Assembly: GCF_003260195.1 (NCBI RefSeq)
Contig: NZ_QEIH01000010.1
Coordinates: 1 to 64,000, forward strand
Length of the DNA stretch: 64,000 nucleotides
Direction: 5' to 3'
Origin: Lutibacter citreus
GTDB lineage: Bacteria; Bacteroidota; Bacteroidia; Flavobacteriales; Flavobacteriaceae
Part shown: piece by piece, positions 35,406 to 44,824 of the stretch
How the letters are laid out: every line of letters begins with the position of its first letter
Position numbering within the stretch: the first letter of the stretch is position 1
Program-made: the position numbers and the translations under genes
The notes under the pieces: generated by a model
What the model saw: the letters and a program-made list of their open reading frames with translations, nothing else
Told to the model about the DNA's origin: nothing
Database searches by the model: none

Positions 35406-37082
35406 ATGAAAAAACAACTATTTACAATTGCTTTAGTATTATTTCTAGTAAGTGAAATAAGTGCACAAATTGAATATCGTCCACTTCCTGCTGAATGGGA
35501 AAACTTAATTCCAGGAGGAAACTTTATGGACCGGATTTTACCAATGCCAAATGGTAAATTATCAAAAAATGTTTGGGGAGATAAGGGAGTAATTCCACGT
35601 TTTGTAGATAATGGAATTGAAGATGATAAAATTTCATATTGGGGTGGAAATATAATAAAAGAAGCAGAAGGGAAATATCATTTTTTCCTTTGTGGATGGG
35701 ACGAAAACAACCCCAATGGTCATATGGGATATAAAGATTATTCTATGATGTATCATGCAACAGCCAATAATTCTATAGGTCCATTTAAAGTAATTCAAGA
35801 TTTAGGAGAAGGTCATAATACTGAAATTTTTCAATTAAAGAATGGAAAGTATGTTATTTACCATGTTACAGGACATGAAGTTGATAAACATTGTAATTAT
35901 TTAATTTCAGATAATTTAAATGGCCCTTGGGAAAAGCACACTTTTACAATGGATAGTAGAGATCGTGAATTACGATTAGGTGGCGGTAATTGGTTTCATA
36001 ATTTAAGTTTTACTAAACGAGAAGACGGTTCAGTTTTAATGTTAAGTCGTCAAGGTTCTATGTGGATTAGTAAAACAGGTACAAGTCCGTTTGAGTTGAT
36101 AACCACAAAATCTATTTATCCAATGGTGGCAGGTAAATATGAAGATCCAGTTATTTGGAAAGATAATATTCAATACAATGCTATTGTAAATGATTGGATT
36201 GGACGTACGGCATTTTATTTACGTTCAAAAGATGGAATAAATTGGATTATAGAAGATGGTAGAGCATACGCAACAGGTGTGGCTGTGCATAAAGATGGAA
36301 CAAAAGAAGATTGGTATAAATACGAACGTATTAGAATTCTTCAAGATAAATATGGTAGAGCAATACAAGCCAATTTTGCGGTAATTGATGCTAATAAACA
36401 TGAAGATTTGTCTAATGACAATCATAGTTCAAAAAATATAGGGTTACCTCTAAATCCTGGCATGTTATTATCAATTGAGAACAAATTACCTTTCAATGTA
36501 AAAACAAAAGAAATAAAAGTAAGAATTAAAGGTGAAGAAAATTTTAATCCTGAAGCTGAGATTGATATTGAAACTCTTCGTTTTGGAGCTTCTTCGGAAG
36601 TAAATTATGGAAGGGGTGCAAAAGTATTAAAAGTTAAAAAAGATGGGAAAGATCTTATTGTAATATTCGAAGCTAAAAATCATTGTATAGGTGAAGATGA
36701 ATTTGCTCCAAAAATGTTAGGGAAAAACAAAAAAGGAGAAATGCTTTTTGGGTATACACGTTTGCCTTGGGTTAATTTTATAGAACCAATTCTATCAGCA
36801 AGAAAACCAATATTTAAAAATGGAAAATTTACTGTTGTAGTTGAAAATCATGGGCAAATAGCATCTAAATCAACATTTTTAACAATATATGGTTATGGTG
36901 AAAATGGAGTAGAGGAAGCTTGGGGAGAGATTCAATTACCAGCTTTAAAAGCTTATGGTAAGGAGGAATTAGTACTAAAACTAGATAAAGATTTAGTAAA
37001 AGGAAAACAATATCCAGTAGTTATAAAAATACTATCTCGAACTTTAAAGCCAGTTGTATTTAATACAACTATAAACAAATAA
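35406..37082 (+). CDS. secreted beta-propeller protein, GH43/GH32-like, unclassified (paralogue of 40036)
   Basis: A 558-aa exported protein (signal peptide to about residue 20). The first ~330 residues have strand repeats like those of five-bladed propeller glycosidases: SYWGGNIIKEAEGKYHFFLCGW, GHNTEIFQLKNGKYVIYHVT, then GKYEDPVIWKDNIQYNAIVND and RSKDGINWIIEDG. The C-terminal ~200 residues look like a beta-sandwich (EIDIETLRFGASSEVNYGRG, then an Ig-like TVVVENHGQIASKST). Acidic residues at the centre could serve catalysis, but I cannot place it in a named family. It is about 50% similar by eye to the 40036 protein. Embedded among sulfatases, it is a candidate glycosidase. Confidence 0.65.
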   Translation: MKKQLFTIALVLFLVSEISAQIEYRPLPAEWENLIPGGNFMDRILPMPNGKLSKNVWGDKGVIPRFVDNGIEDDKISYWGGNIIKEAEGKYHFFLCGWDENNPNGHMGYKDYSMMYHATANNSIGPFKVIQDLGEGHNTEIFQLKNGKYVIYHVTGHEVDKHCNYLISDNLNGPWEKHTFTMDSRDRELRLGGGNWFHNLSFTKREDGSVLMLSRQGSMWISKTGTSPFELITTKSIYPMVAGKYEDPVIWKDNIQYNAIVNDWIGRTAFYLRSKDGINWIIEDGRAYATGVAVHKDGTKEDWYKYERIRILQDKYGRAIQANFAVIDANKHEDLSNDNHSSKNIGLPLNPGMLLSIENKLPFNVKTKEIKVRIKGEENFNPEAEIDIETLRFGASSEVNYGRGAKVLKVKKDGKDLIVIFEAKNHCIGEDEFAPKMLGKNKKGEMLFGYTRLPWVNFIEPILSARKPIFKNGKFTVVVENHGQIASKSTFLTIYGYGENGVEEAWGEIQLPALKAYGKEELVLKLDKDLVKGKQYPVVIKILSRTLKPVVFNTTINK

Positions 37083-37102
37083 AATTTAAAAGATTTTTAA
37101 AA

Positions 37103-38593
37103 ATGAATTTCTTCAAAACAATTGTTATAACGGTTTTTCTAGTTTGTACTGCAAATAAAAGTTATGGACAGAATGACACATCTAAACCAAATATTGTTGT
37201 GTTCTTAGTTGATGATTTAGGGTATGGAGATTTAAGTTGTTATGGTCATCCTTTTATGATTACTCCTAATATAGATAAGTTTGCTTCAGAGGGAATGAAA
37301 TTTACAGATCTTCACTCAGGATCATCAATTTGTTCACCATCTAGAGCTGCTTTACTAACAGGTAGAAATCCCTATAGAGTAGGGATTTGGAGACTAGCTG
37401 GTAAGAATACTCATATGAGAAACAGCGAAGTTACTATTGCCGAAGTTTTAAAGAAGAAAAATTATCAAACTTTTTTTTCTGGTAAATGGCATATGAGTGA
37501 TATAAATTTAGGTCAACCAACCCCAGGAGACCAAGGTTTTGATAAATGGATTATAAGAGATAAGGATAAATTTGTTAGTAATAAGGGAAATGTGAAGCTA
37601 GAAGATGGAGGGTCTTGCGTTAAAGTGGTGGATTATTCTATTGAAATGTTAGAAAATAGAGATAAAAAGAAACCTTTCTTTTTAGAGGTTAGTATTAGAG
37701 AGCCACATACACCATTAAGCCCACCTAAAAAATATATGGATTTATATGATAATGAAAGGGTTCGTTATTTAGAAAAATCTATAAAATATGGTAGAGTTCT
37801 ACGCCCTTCTTATATAGACGAAAATGCGTCGGAATTAGCTCGTTATTACTATGGTACAGTAACTCAGTTGGATGAAGCTTTTGGAAGGTTAATGCAAAAA
37901 TTAGATGAATTAGAGGTGAGAGAAAATACACTTGTGATTTTTACAAGTGATAATGGTAGCGAACACCCAGTTACACATAAAAATTCTGAAAGAGATAGAT
38001 CGTGGGGTACACCAGGTGAATTGCGCGGTATGAAACGTTTTTTATATGAAGGAGGACATAGAGTTGCAGGGTTAATGCGTTGGCCTGAAGTTATAGCTTC
38101 AGGAGTAGTTTCGGATGAGTTAGTTTCTTCAGTAGATTTTATGCCAACTATTTGTAATATAGTTGAAGCTGAAAAACCTAATGTTACATTAGACGGGATA
38201 AATATTTTACCAGTTTTAAAAGGATATCCATTTAATCGTGAAAAACCATTGAGTTGGAATATATGTTATACACATGCTCCAAATATGGCAATGCGATTAG
38301 GTAAATATTCATTGGTTGGATATTTTGATCCATTAAAGGAAGGAGAAAATTTACAAGAATGGATTAAACGAGCAAACCTTAGTAGTTTTGAGTTATATGA
38401 TTTAGAAAAGGATATAAAACAAGAAGTTGATTTAAAAGAAAAGGAACACGCCACTTTTGTTTTGTTACGTGATCGAATGATTGAAACATTCAAAGGCATT
38501 CAAAAAGAAGGTCCAACTTGGCCAAATTATAAGGCATTTACACGTCCAATAAATGAAGGTCAGCAAAAAGGGATTCCTGGAGCTAAAAAATAA
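37103..38593 (+). CDS. Cys-type S1 sulfatase, GALNS/arylsulfatase-like
   Basis: A 496-aa secreted sulfatase with a cleavable signal peptide ending SYGQ (about residue 23). It has FLVDDLGYGDLSCYG, formylglycine motif CSPSR at Cys77, SGKWHMSD (about 130), EVSIREPHTPL, and TSDNGSEHPVTHKN. The domain order and FLYEGGHRVAGLMRWP are those of arylsulfatase-A/GALNS-like S1 enzymes. Second sulfatase of the operon; 20 nt from its upstream neighbour. Confidence 0.9.
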   Translation: MNFFKTIVITVFLVCTANKSYGQNDTSKPNIVVFLVDDLGYGDLSCYGHPFMITPNIDKFASEGMKFTDLHSGSSICSPSRAALLTGRNPYRVGIWRLAGKNTHMRNSEVTIAEVLKKKNYQTFFSGKWHMSDINLGQPTPGDQGFDKWIIRDKDKFVSNKGNVKLEDGGSCVKVVDYSIEMLENRDKKKPFFLEVSIREPHTPLSPPKKYMDLYDNERVRYLEKSIKYGRVLRPSYIDENASELARYYYGTVTQLDEAFGRLMQKLDELEVRENTLVIFTSDNGSEHPVTHKNSERDRSWGTPGELRGMKRFLYEGGHRVAGLMRWPEVIASGVVSDELVSSVDFMPTICNIVEAEKPNVTLDGINILPVLKGYPFNREKPLSWNICYTHAPNMAMRLGKYSLVGYFDPLKEGENLQEWIKRANLSSFELYDLEKDIKQEVDLKEKEHATFVLLRDRMIETFKGIQKEGPTWPNYKAFTRPINEGQQKGIPGAKK

Positions 38594-38629
38594 GGGAAAA
38601 ATTTAAAAACAGATTAAATCAAAATTATA

Positions 38630-40015
38630 ATGAGAATTTTAATAGTTATTTTTTTTATTGGAACTTCCATTTCAATAAATGCTCAAAATTGGATAGTTGA
38701 TAAACAAGCAGATTGGCTGGAAATAACAGCTAATACCCAAGGTGTTGAATTGCTTAATGGGCAGGCAAAATCAAGCGTAAAGAAAAGTACGTTTACTAGT
38801 AAAATTCACAGTTACAAAACAAAGAAAAAAGCACAGTCAATTACATTTAAACAATCTTCCAATTGGGATAACTGGAAAGAAGTTCCAAATGTGGGGCCAG
38901 AAGGAACTCTAGATGCCATTGTTTTAATTCCAATAAAAGAAAATGATTATTGGTTGTTAGCTAGAAAATATGATACTCACCCTAAACGAGTTGATGTAAC
39001 CCGTTTAACTCATTCCGATGATGAATTAGGTTATCATGCATGGCACAGTACAGATATGAAATCATGGAAACATTATGGTCCTGTTAGTGGTTATAGAGAG
39101 CGTTGGGTTACAACAGCAGAATATAAAAATGGAGCGTTTTATATATATTATGATCATCCTAATGATGAAGATCCACATCTTATTATAGATAATGATTTAA
39201 CAGATGGGAAAATGGGAAAAGATATGGGAATGGTATTTAATGATCCTTCTCATGGTTCAGATTGTGCAATATTTAGAGATGAAGACAATTCATTTCACTT
39301 GATATACGAAAATTGGGATCCAATTAATGCTCAAACACATTCTTGGGATTCTCCACTTGGCGGTCATGCAGTAAGCCCAGATGGAATTCATGATTTTAAA
39401 ATTTTATCTCCGGTAGTTGATCATCGTACAAAACCGACTGGTAAGTATGGAGAATATATTCATGGCAGCATTGTTAAAGAGGTAAAGAAATATGAAATAC
39501 ATGAACCTGAACAAAAAGCATATGGAGATTGGACAGCAATTAAAGTTGGAGGGCAATATTATTTATTTTGTGATTATCATCCAGTAGGGGAACGTATAAA
39601 AATTGGGTGTTTCACAAGTGGAGATATAAATAAACAGTTTAGTTTTATTGGAGAAATGGGAAATGGACATCCAGACCCAACTATTGGATTTGCTGAAGGG
39701 CAATTTTATTTATTACAACAACAAGGCAAAGTAGATTTTGTAAGTCCAGGTCCTTGGGTGCCAGGTGTAAAAACTCGTGTAGGTGTTGATATATCTGGGA
39801 ATGGAAAAATTGACGAATGGACTGATTGGCAAGAGATAAAAGAATCTTATTCTTTAAAACAAGGTTTTTCAAGAATAGTAGATACTGTTCCAGCAAAACT
39901 TGTTTTAACAGGTTTACCTGAAGGATATGGTTTTTGTTTTGAATATAAAACAGAAACTCTTGATTTTGAAAATGCAAATATTGTTATTGAAAAGGTTCAA
40001 GTAGACTTTAAATAG
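38630..40015 (+). CDS. secreted five-bladed-propeller-like protein, unclassified
   Basis: A 461-aa exported protein (signal peptide to about ISINAQ, residue 19). Repeats such as YHAWHSTDMKSWKHYGPV, GAFYIYYDHPNDEDPHLII, SDCAIFRDEDNSFHLIYENW and QYYLFCDYHPVGERIKI follow the sugar-propeller pattern of clan GH-F/GH-J-type enzymes, and the conserved AVSPDGIHDFKI and PDPTIGFAEGQFYLLQQQ regions carry potential catalytic acids. The C-terminal GFSRIVDTVPAKLVLTGLP block forms an extra strand pair. I cannot name a family. It differs from the 35406/40036 pair, so at least two propeller types are present in this operon. Confidence 0.6.
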   Translation: MRILIVIFFIGTSISINAQNWIVDKQADWLEITANTQGVELLNGQAKSSVKKSTFTSKIHSYKTKKKAQSITFKQSSNWDNWKEVPNVGPEGTLDAIVLIPIKENDYWLLARKYDTHPKRVDVTRLTHSDDELGYHAWHSTDMKSWKHYGPVSGYRERWVTTAEYKNGAFYIYYDHPNDEDPHLIIDNDLTDGKMGKDMGMVFNDPSHGSDCAIFRDEDNSFHLIYENWDPINAQTHSWDSPLGGHAVSPDGIHDFKILSPVVDHRTKPTGKYGEYIHGSIVKEVKKYEIHEPEQKAYGDWTAIKVGGQYYLFCDYHPVGERIKIGCFTSGDINKQFSFIGEMGNGHPDPTIGFAEGQFYLLQQQGKVDFVSPGPWVPGVKTRVGVDISGNGKIDEWTDWQEIKESYSLKQGFSRIVDTVPAKLVLTGLPEGYGFCFEYKTETLDFENANIVIEKVQVDFK

Positions 40016-40035
40016 ACATAATTAAAAAGATTAAA

Positions 40036-41799
40036 ATGAATAAAAAAACCTTCTTAATTAATTTAATAATTATTGTTATGAGCGTTTTACCAATGGTAAC
40101 TCAAGCGCAAAATAAGCCAATAGTACAAAAAGGAGTTGAATTACAATCTTTTACTTCAAGACCAATGGTTGTGGAACGTGATCGTCCAGAAGAGTGGAAA
40201 GATTTAGTTCCTGGAGGGCAATTTATGGATCGTTTTCAACCAATGCCTGTTCAGGGTAAATTAATTTACAATACTTGGGGAAATAAAGAAGTTTTACCAA
40301 GATATACTGATAATGGTTTAGAAGATGAAGATTATAGTTATTGGGGAGGAAATTCTCTTTTAGGAAAAGATGGTAAATACCATATGATTGGTTGTAGATG
40401 GTTAGAAAGTGCTAAAGGAGGTCATAAATATTGGCCACTGTCTGATGTAGTTCATGCAGTAAGCACAAATCTATTAGGTCCTTATAAAGTTACTAGAACA
40501 CTTTTTCCAGGACATAATCCTAATTTAATGCAACTAAAAGATGGTAGATATTTTATCAAGTCAAGTGGTAAGTTTTTTGTTGAAAGCTCAAAAAAAGGGT
40601 TAAGTTCTTTAAAGGAAATAAGAGGGCTTTCAAAATATTGGGAAGAGTATCCATTAATAAAAGATAATCGTGAAAGGTTATGTAATGAAAAAGGTTTTAT
40701 GGGTTTTGTTATGCGTGAAGATGGTTCCTTTTTTGGATTAACTCGCCATGGATTTATAGCGGTAAGTAAAACAGGATATTCACCATATAAAATATTAACA
40801 GAGAAGCGTGTTTATCCAAGAATAGAAGGGCGTTTTGAAGATCCTGTTATTTGGAGAACAAATATTCAATATCATTTAATAATGAATGATTGGCAAGGTA
40901 GAATGGCATATCATATGCGTTCAAAAGATGGATTGCATTGGAAATTAGATGATGGAACAGCCTATGAACCCGGGATTGGAATTACAGAAGATGGTATTGT
41001 TAATAAATGGAATAAATATGAAGTAATTAGACTTTCTCAAGATAAGTATGGTAGAGCTATAAGTGTAAATTTTGCAGCTATTGATACAACCAAAAAGGAA
41101 GATTTAGAAAATGACAACCATAGTTCTAAAGTGGTATTTTTCCCTTTAAAAAAAGGCAAATTACTTTCTGTATTGAATGCCAAAGAATTAAATATGAGAA
41201 CTAATGAAATTATGGTTAAAATTAAGGCAGAAGAAGGTTTTAATCCTCAAACGGATTTAGATTTATCATCATTAAAATTTGGAGTGTCTGAAGAAGTTAA
41301 TTTCGGAAGAGGCTGCTCATTAATTCAATCAAAAAAAATGGGAAATGACTTGATTTTAATTTTTGATGGAGCTAATAATAAATTTACAAAAGAGCATTTT
41401 GCTGGAAAATTAATAGGTAAAGATAAAAAGGGAGACTTTGTATTTGGTTATAGTAGATTGCCAAATGTTAACTATTTGGAACCATTATTATCAGCAATGC
41501 CAGCTAAATTTTCAAGAATAAAAAATGGAGCGCAAGTAGAAGTTGAGGTTCAGAATTTTGGACAAGTGAGCTCTAAAGAAACTTCAATTAAAGTTATAGT
41601 TGGTAAAACAGGAAATGTTGAAGTAATTCAAGGAAAAATACCAGTTCTTAAACCTTACGAAAAAACAATTGTTAAAATGACAAGAATGAATGATAGAACT
41701 TGGTTTAAAGATGCAAGTAAAAACCAAGTAATTATTCAAATAGATACTCCAAGTCAAAAGGCAGAAACATTTACAAGAGAGCAAATAATATTGGAATAA
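40036..41799 (+). CDS. secreted beta-propeller protein, unclassified (paralogue of 35406)
   Basis: A 587-aa exported protein (signal peptide to about residue 25, TQAQ), with an extra 20-residue segment after it compared with its paralogue. It shares LVPGGQFMDRFQPMP, SYWGGNSLLGKDGKYHMIG, FEDPVIWRTNIQYHLIMNDW and the C-terminal YLEPLLSA/Ig-like region with the 35406 protein. A notable difference is a stretch AKGGHKYWPLSDVVHAVS. The paralogues are separated by two genes, suggesting divergence to act on related linkages. Confidence 0.65.
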   Translation: MNKKTFLINLIIIVMSVLPMVTQAQNKPIVQKGVELQSFTSRPMVVERDRPEEWKDLVPGGQFMDRFQPMPVQGKLIYNTWGNKEVLPRYTDNGLEDEDYSYWGGNSLLGKDGKYHMIGCRWLESAKGGHKYWPLSDVVHAVSTNLLGPYKVTRTLFPGHNPNLMQLKDGRYFIKSSGKFFVESSKKGLSSLKEIRGLSKYWEEYPLIKDNRERLCNEKGFMGFVMREDGSFFGLTRHGFIAVSKTGYSPYKILTEKRVYPRIEGRFEDPVIWRTNIQYHLIMNDWQGRMAYHMRSKDGLHWKLDDGTAYEPGIGITEDGIVNKWNKYEVIRLSQDKYGRAISVNFAAIDTTKKEDLENDNHSSKVVFFPLKKGKLLSVLNAKELNMRTNEIMVKIKAEEGFNPQTDLDLSSLKFGVSEEVNFGRGCSLIQSKKMGNDLILIFDGANNKFTKEHFAGKLIGKDKKGDFVFGYSRLPNVNYLEPLLSAMPAKFSRIKNGAQVEVEVQNFGQVSSKETSIKVIVGKTGNVEVIQGKIPVLKPYEKTIVKMTRMNDRTWFKDASKNQVIIQIDTPSQKAETFTREQIILE

Positions 41800-41829
41800 A
41801 TAAACAGACTTAAAACCTGAAAAATTATT

Positions 41830-43242
41830 ATGAAATTAATAGCTGTTATTATAACATGTCTTTTATCAATTACATTGATTTCGTGTAAAAATGAAAAAGT
41901 AAAAGTAAATAAAAAACCAAATGTTATTATCATTTTATCGGATGATCAGGGGTATGGAGATTTGGGTCGTCATGGGCATCCTATTTTAAAAACACCAAAC
42001 TTAGATAAATTTTATGATCAAAGTGTACGTTTTACAAAGTTTCATGTAAGTCCAACATGTGCGCCAACACGAGCTGCTTTAATGACAGGGAAACATGAGT
42101 TCAAGTCAGGAGTAACACATACAGTAGCGGGTTGGGGTAGAGAAAAATTAAGTCTAGAATCAACTACGTTGGCCACACATTTAAAAAATGCAGGTTATTC
42201 TACAGGACTTTTTGGCAAATGGCACTTGGGTAAAACAGGAGCCTACAGAGCTGAAAAAAGAGGGTTTGATGTTGCGTTGACAATTGAAGGGGCTAAAAAC
42301 CCACCTAAAAACCATTGGGATCCAAATTTAATGTTAAATGGTGTAGAGCATAATTATAAAGGTTTTAGAACAGATATCTTTTTTAATGAAGCAACAAAAT
42401 GGATTAGTGAGAAAAAAGAAACACCTTTTTTCTGTTACATTCCAACATATTCACCACATGGTCCAATAGATGCTCCAAAAGAATTTATAGAACAATATAA
42501 AGGTCATGGTTCAGGTAAATATTGGGCTGCCGAATCTAATATTGATTGGAATGTTGGTAAACTAATGAAAAAGTTAAAAGAGCTCGGTATTGATGATAAT
42601 ACGTTGGTTATTTATATGAACGATAATGGAGGTACTCATGTTACTACATATAATGCCGGAATGCGAGGTAAAAAAGCAACTGTGTGGATGGGAGGAACAA
42701 GAGCAATGTCTTTATGGCGTTGGCCAAAACATTTTACACCAGGAGATGTAGATAAGTTGTGCGGGCATACAGATGTGATGCCGACTATTGCTGAATTAGC
42801 AGAGTCTCCAATCCCAGATAGTTATAAAGTGGAAGGTAAATCTTTACTTCCCTTATTAAAAGATGTTAATGCAGATTTTCCAGATAGAGTGTCTATTAGA
42901 CACTTAGGACGTTGGCCAAATGGAGAACTTGAAAAACATAAATATATTGGAGCAAGTGTTTTGTGGAAAAATTATAGATTAATTAGAACAGAAGTTTGCG
43001 GTAACGAAGCTTGTGAAGGAGAATGTAAAGCTTTTTATAAAGCTAAAAAAGAAGGAGGATCTAATGGTTTTCATAGAGCAACAACAACTCCTTTAAAGCA
43101 ATGGAACCTATTTGATGTGGATAAAGATCCCCTAGCAGAGAATGATTTAGCAAAGGAGAAACCTGAATTAGTTAAAAAGCTATCAGGGAAATTTGAAGAC
43201 TGGTGGGTAGAAGTTCAACCATACTTAATAAATGATAAATAA
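41830..43242 (+). CDS. Cys-type S1 sulfatase, lipoprotein
   Basis: A 470-aa sulfatase with lipobox LISC (about residue 20). IILSDDQGYGDLGRHG, formylglycine motif CAPTR at Cys77, FGKWHLGKTGAYRAEKRGFD, and MNDNGGTHVTTYNAGMRGKK. The last of these is closest to sulfatases grouped with ALP-like enzymes that carry DNGG. A Cys-rich stretch near the C-terminus (VCGNEACEGECKAFY) is unusual and might bind a metal or form disulfides. The next gene may start 10 nt before this stop codon or, as I prefer, 19 nt after it. Confidence 0.9.
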   Translation: MKLIAVIITCLLSITLISCKNEKVKVNKKPNVIIILSDDQGYGDLGRHGHPILKTPNLDKFYDQSVRFTKFHVSPTCAPTRAALMTGKHEFKSGVTHTVAGWGREKLSLESTTLATHLKNAGYSTGLFGKWHLGKTGAYRAEKRGFDVALTIEGAKNPPKNHWDPNLMLNGVEHNYKGFRTDIFFNEATKWISEKKETPFFCYIPTYSPHGPIDAPKEFIEQYKGHGSGKYWAAESNIDWNVGKLMKKLKELGIDDNTLVIYMNDNGGTHVTTYNAGMRGKKATVWMGGTRAMSLWRWPKHFTPGDVDKLCGHTDVMPTIAELAESPIPDSYKVEGKSLLPLLKDVNADFPDRVSIRHLGRWPNGELEKHKYIGASVLWKNYRLIRTEVCGNEACEGECKAFYKAKKEGGSNGFHRATTTPLKQWNLFDVDKDPLAENDLAKEKPELVKKLSGKFEDWWVEVQPYLINDK

Positions 43243-43261
43243 GAAATTAAAATTTAATAAA

Positions 43262-44788
43262 ATGATGAAAGTAAAATATGCAATGTTATTGGTAGCTATT
43301 CTTTTTAAATTAACTACCGTTAATGCCCAATCTTTAGCAAACTCAAAACCAAATATAGTTTTAGTAATGACAGATGACCAAGGTTTGGTATTAGGCTCTT
43401 TAGGTCATCCCGTAGTGAAAACCCCTTATATTGATGCATTTGCTAAAAAATCAACAAGGTTTTCAAACTTTTATATGAGTCCAAATTGTGCGCCTTCAAG
43501 AGCCGCTTTAATGAGTGGTGCTCATGAATTTAGAGCTGCAGTTACAGCAACTCATAATGAGTGCGAACGTATGGCTTTAGATATTACAACATTTCCAGAG
43601 TTATTACAAAAACAAGGGTATGAAACAGGATTATTTGGTAAATGGCATTTAGGTGATATTAATGAGTATTTACCTCAAAACAGGGGGTTTTCAGAAGTTT
43701 TAATGCACGGTGCAGGAGGAATAGGACAAAGAGAAAGAGGTGTTAAGATTACTAGTTATGCAGATTTCCCACCAAATCAAGGTGAGAAGAAAAACGCCAA
43801 GTATTTTAATCCTGTATTGTTACATAATAATACAATAGTTCAGACTGAGGGATATTGTACAGATATTTTCTTTAATGCTGGTTTGGCTTGGATAAAAGAG
43901 CAAAAGGAAAAGGAAAAACCGTTTTTCGCTTATATTTCTACCAACGCACCACATTCACCTTTAATTGCTCCAAAAGAGAATTTAGACAGAATGTTAAAAC
44001 GAGGAATGAAAAAAGCAGAACCTAGGTTGGCAATGATTGAAAATATTGATGACAATTTCGGTGTTATGATGGAAAAATTAGAAAGATGGGACATGTTAGA
44101 TAATACAATTGTAATTTTTACATCAGACAATGGAGCTCCAGGTTCAGATAGTAATTTTATTCAAGGCCATAAAACAGGTAAAGGTACACCGTTTGAAGGA
44201 GGTGTGCATGTTCCTATATTTTGGTATTGGAAAGGTAAAATTAAAGAAGATGTAGATATTGAAGCTTTAACTGCTCATATTGATTTGTATAAAACTTTTT
44301 GTGAATTAGTTGGAGCCGATAACTCTAAAGTTAAACAAAAATTAGAAGGAAGAAGTTTATTACCACTACTTGAAAATCCTAATAGTGAATGGAAACCAAG
44401 AATAATTCAAACACAAAGAGGAAATATAGCTAAGAATCCAAAAGATTCTGCTAATAAAATGTGGTCGGTAAGAACTGATCGTTGGAGACTTGTTGGGAAA
44501 GAGTTATATGATCTTAAAAATGATCCATATGAGCAAAATGATGTAGCTTCAGAGTATCCTTTTGTAGTTGAGGGTTTAACAAAATCTCATTTTGAATGGT
44601 ATGACACTATGATTCCATATATGATCAATCAAAATAATGTTTGGACAGATCCACAAGCTCCACTTGAAAAACTTTATACTCAGCAAAAAGCTGAAAAAGG
44701 AATACCAAATTGGGCTCCAAAAAATACAGATGAGAAAGATATATTGAAAAATGGATTATCTGATTGGAAAAGAAATACACTTGATTAA
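43262..44788 (+). CDS. Cys-type S1 sulfatase
   Basis: I choose the ATG at 43262, which gives a proper signal peptide MMKVKYAMLLVAILFKL ending at about NAQ, over the ATG at 43232, which would add ten residues and overlap the upstream gene. The 508-aa product has LVMTDDQGLVLGSLG, formylglycine motif CAPSR at Cys76, FGKWHLGDINEYLPQNRGF and TSDNGAPGSDSNFIQ. It belongs to the operon and resembles the 41830 sulfatase in the N-terminal half. Confidence 0.9.
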   Translation: MMKVKYAMLLVAILFKLTTVNAQSLANSKPNIVLVMTDDQGLVLGSLGHPVVKTPYIDAFAKKSTRFSNFYMSPNCAPSRAALMSGAHEFRAAVTATHNECERMALDITTFPELLQKQGYETGLFGKWHLGDINEYLPQNRGFSEVLMHGAGGIGQRERGVKITSYADFPPNQGEKKNAKYFNPVLLHNNTIVQTEGYCTDIFFNAGLAWIKEQKEKEKPFFAYISTNAPHSPLIAPKENLDRMLKRGMKKAEPRLAMIENIDDNFGVMMEKLERWDMLDNTIVIFTSDNGAPGSDSNFIQGHKTGKGTPFEGGVHVPIFWYWKGKIKEDVDIEALTAHIDLYKTFCELVGADNSKVKQKLEGRSLLPLLENPNSEWKPRIIQTQRGNIAKNPKDSANKMWSVRTDRWRLVGKELYDLKNDPYEQNDVASEYPFVVEGLTKSHFEWYDTMIPYMINQNNVWTDPQAPLEKLYTQQKAEKGIPNWAPKNTDEKDILKNGLSDWKRNTLD

Positions 44789-44824
44789 TGTGTTGTATTT
44801 GTGTTTTTACTAAAATAAACTTAG

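Noticed and set aside
43232-43261. Upstream ATG for the 43262 sulfatase
   Set aside because: It overlaps the preceding gene and puts ten extra polar residues before a good signal peptide that starts at 43262.
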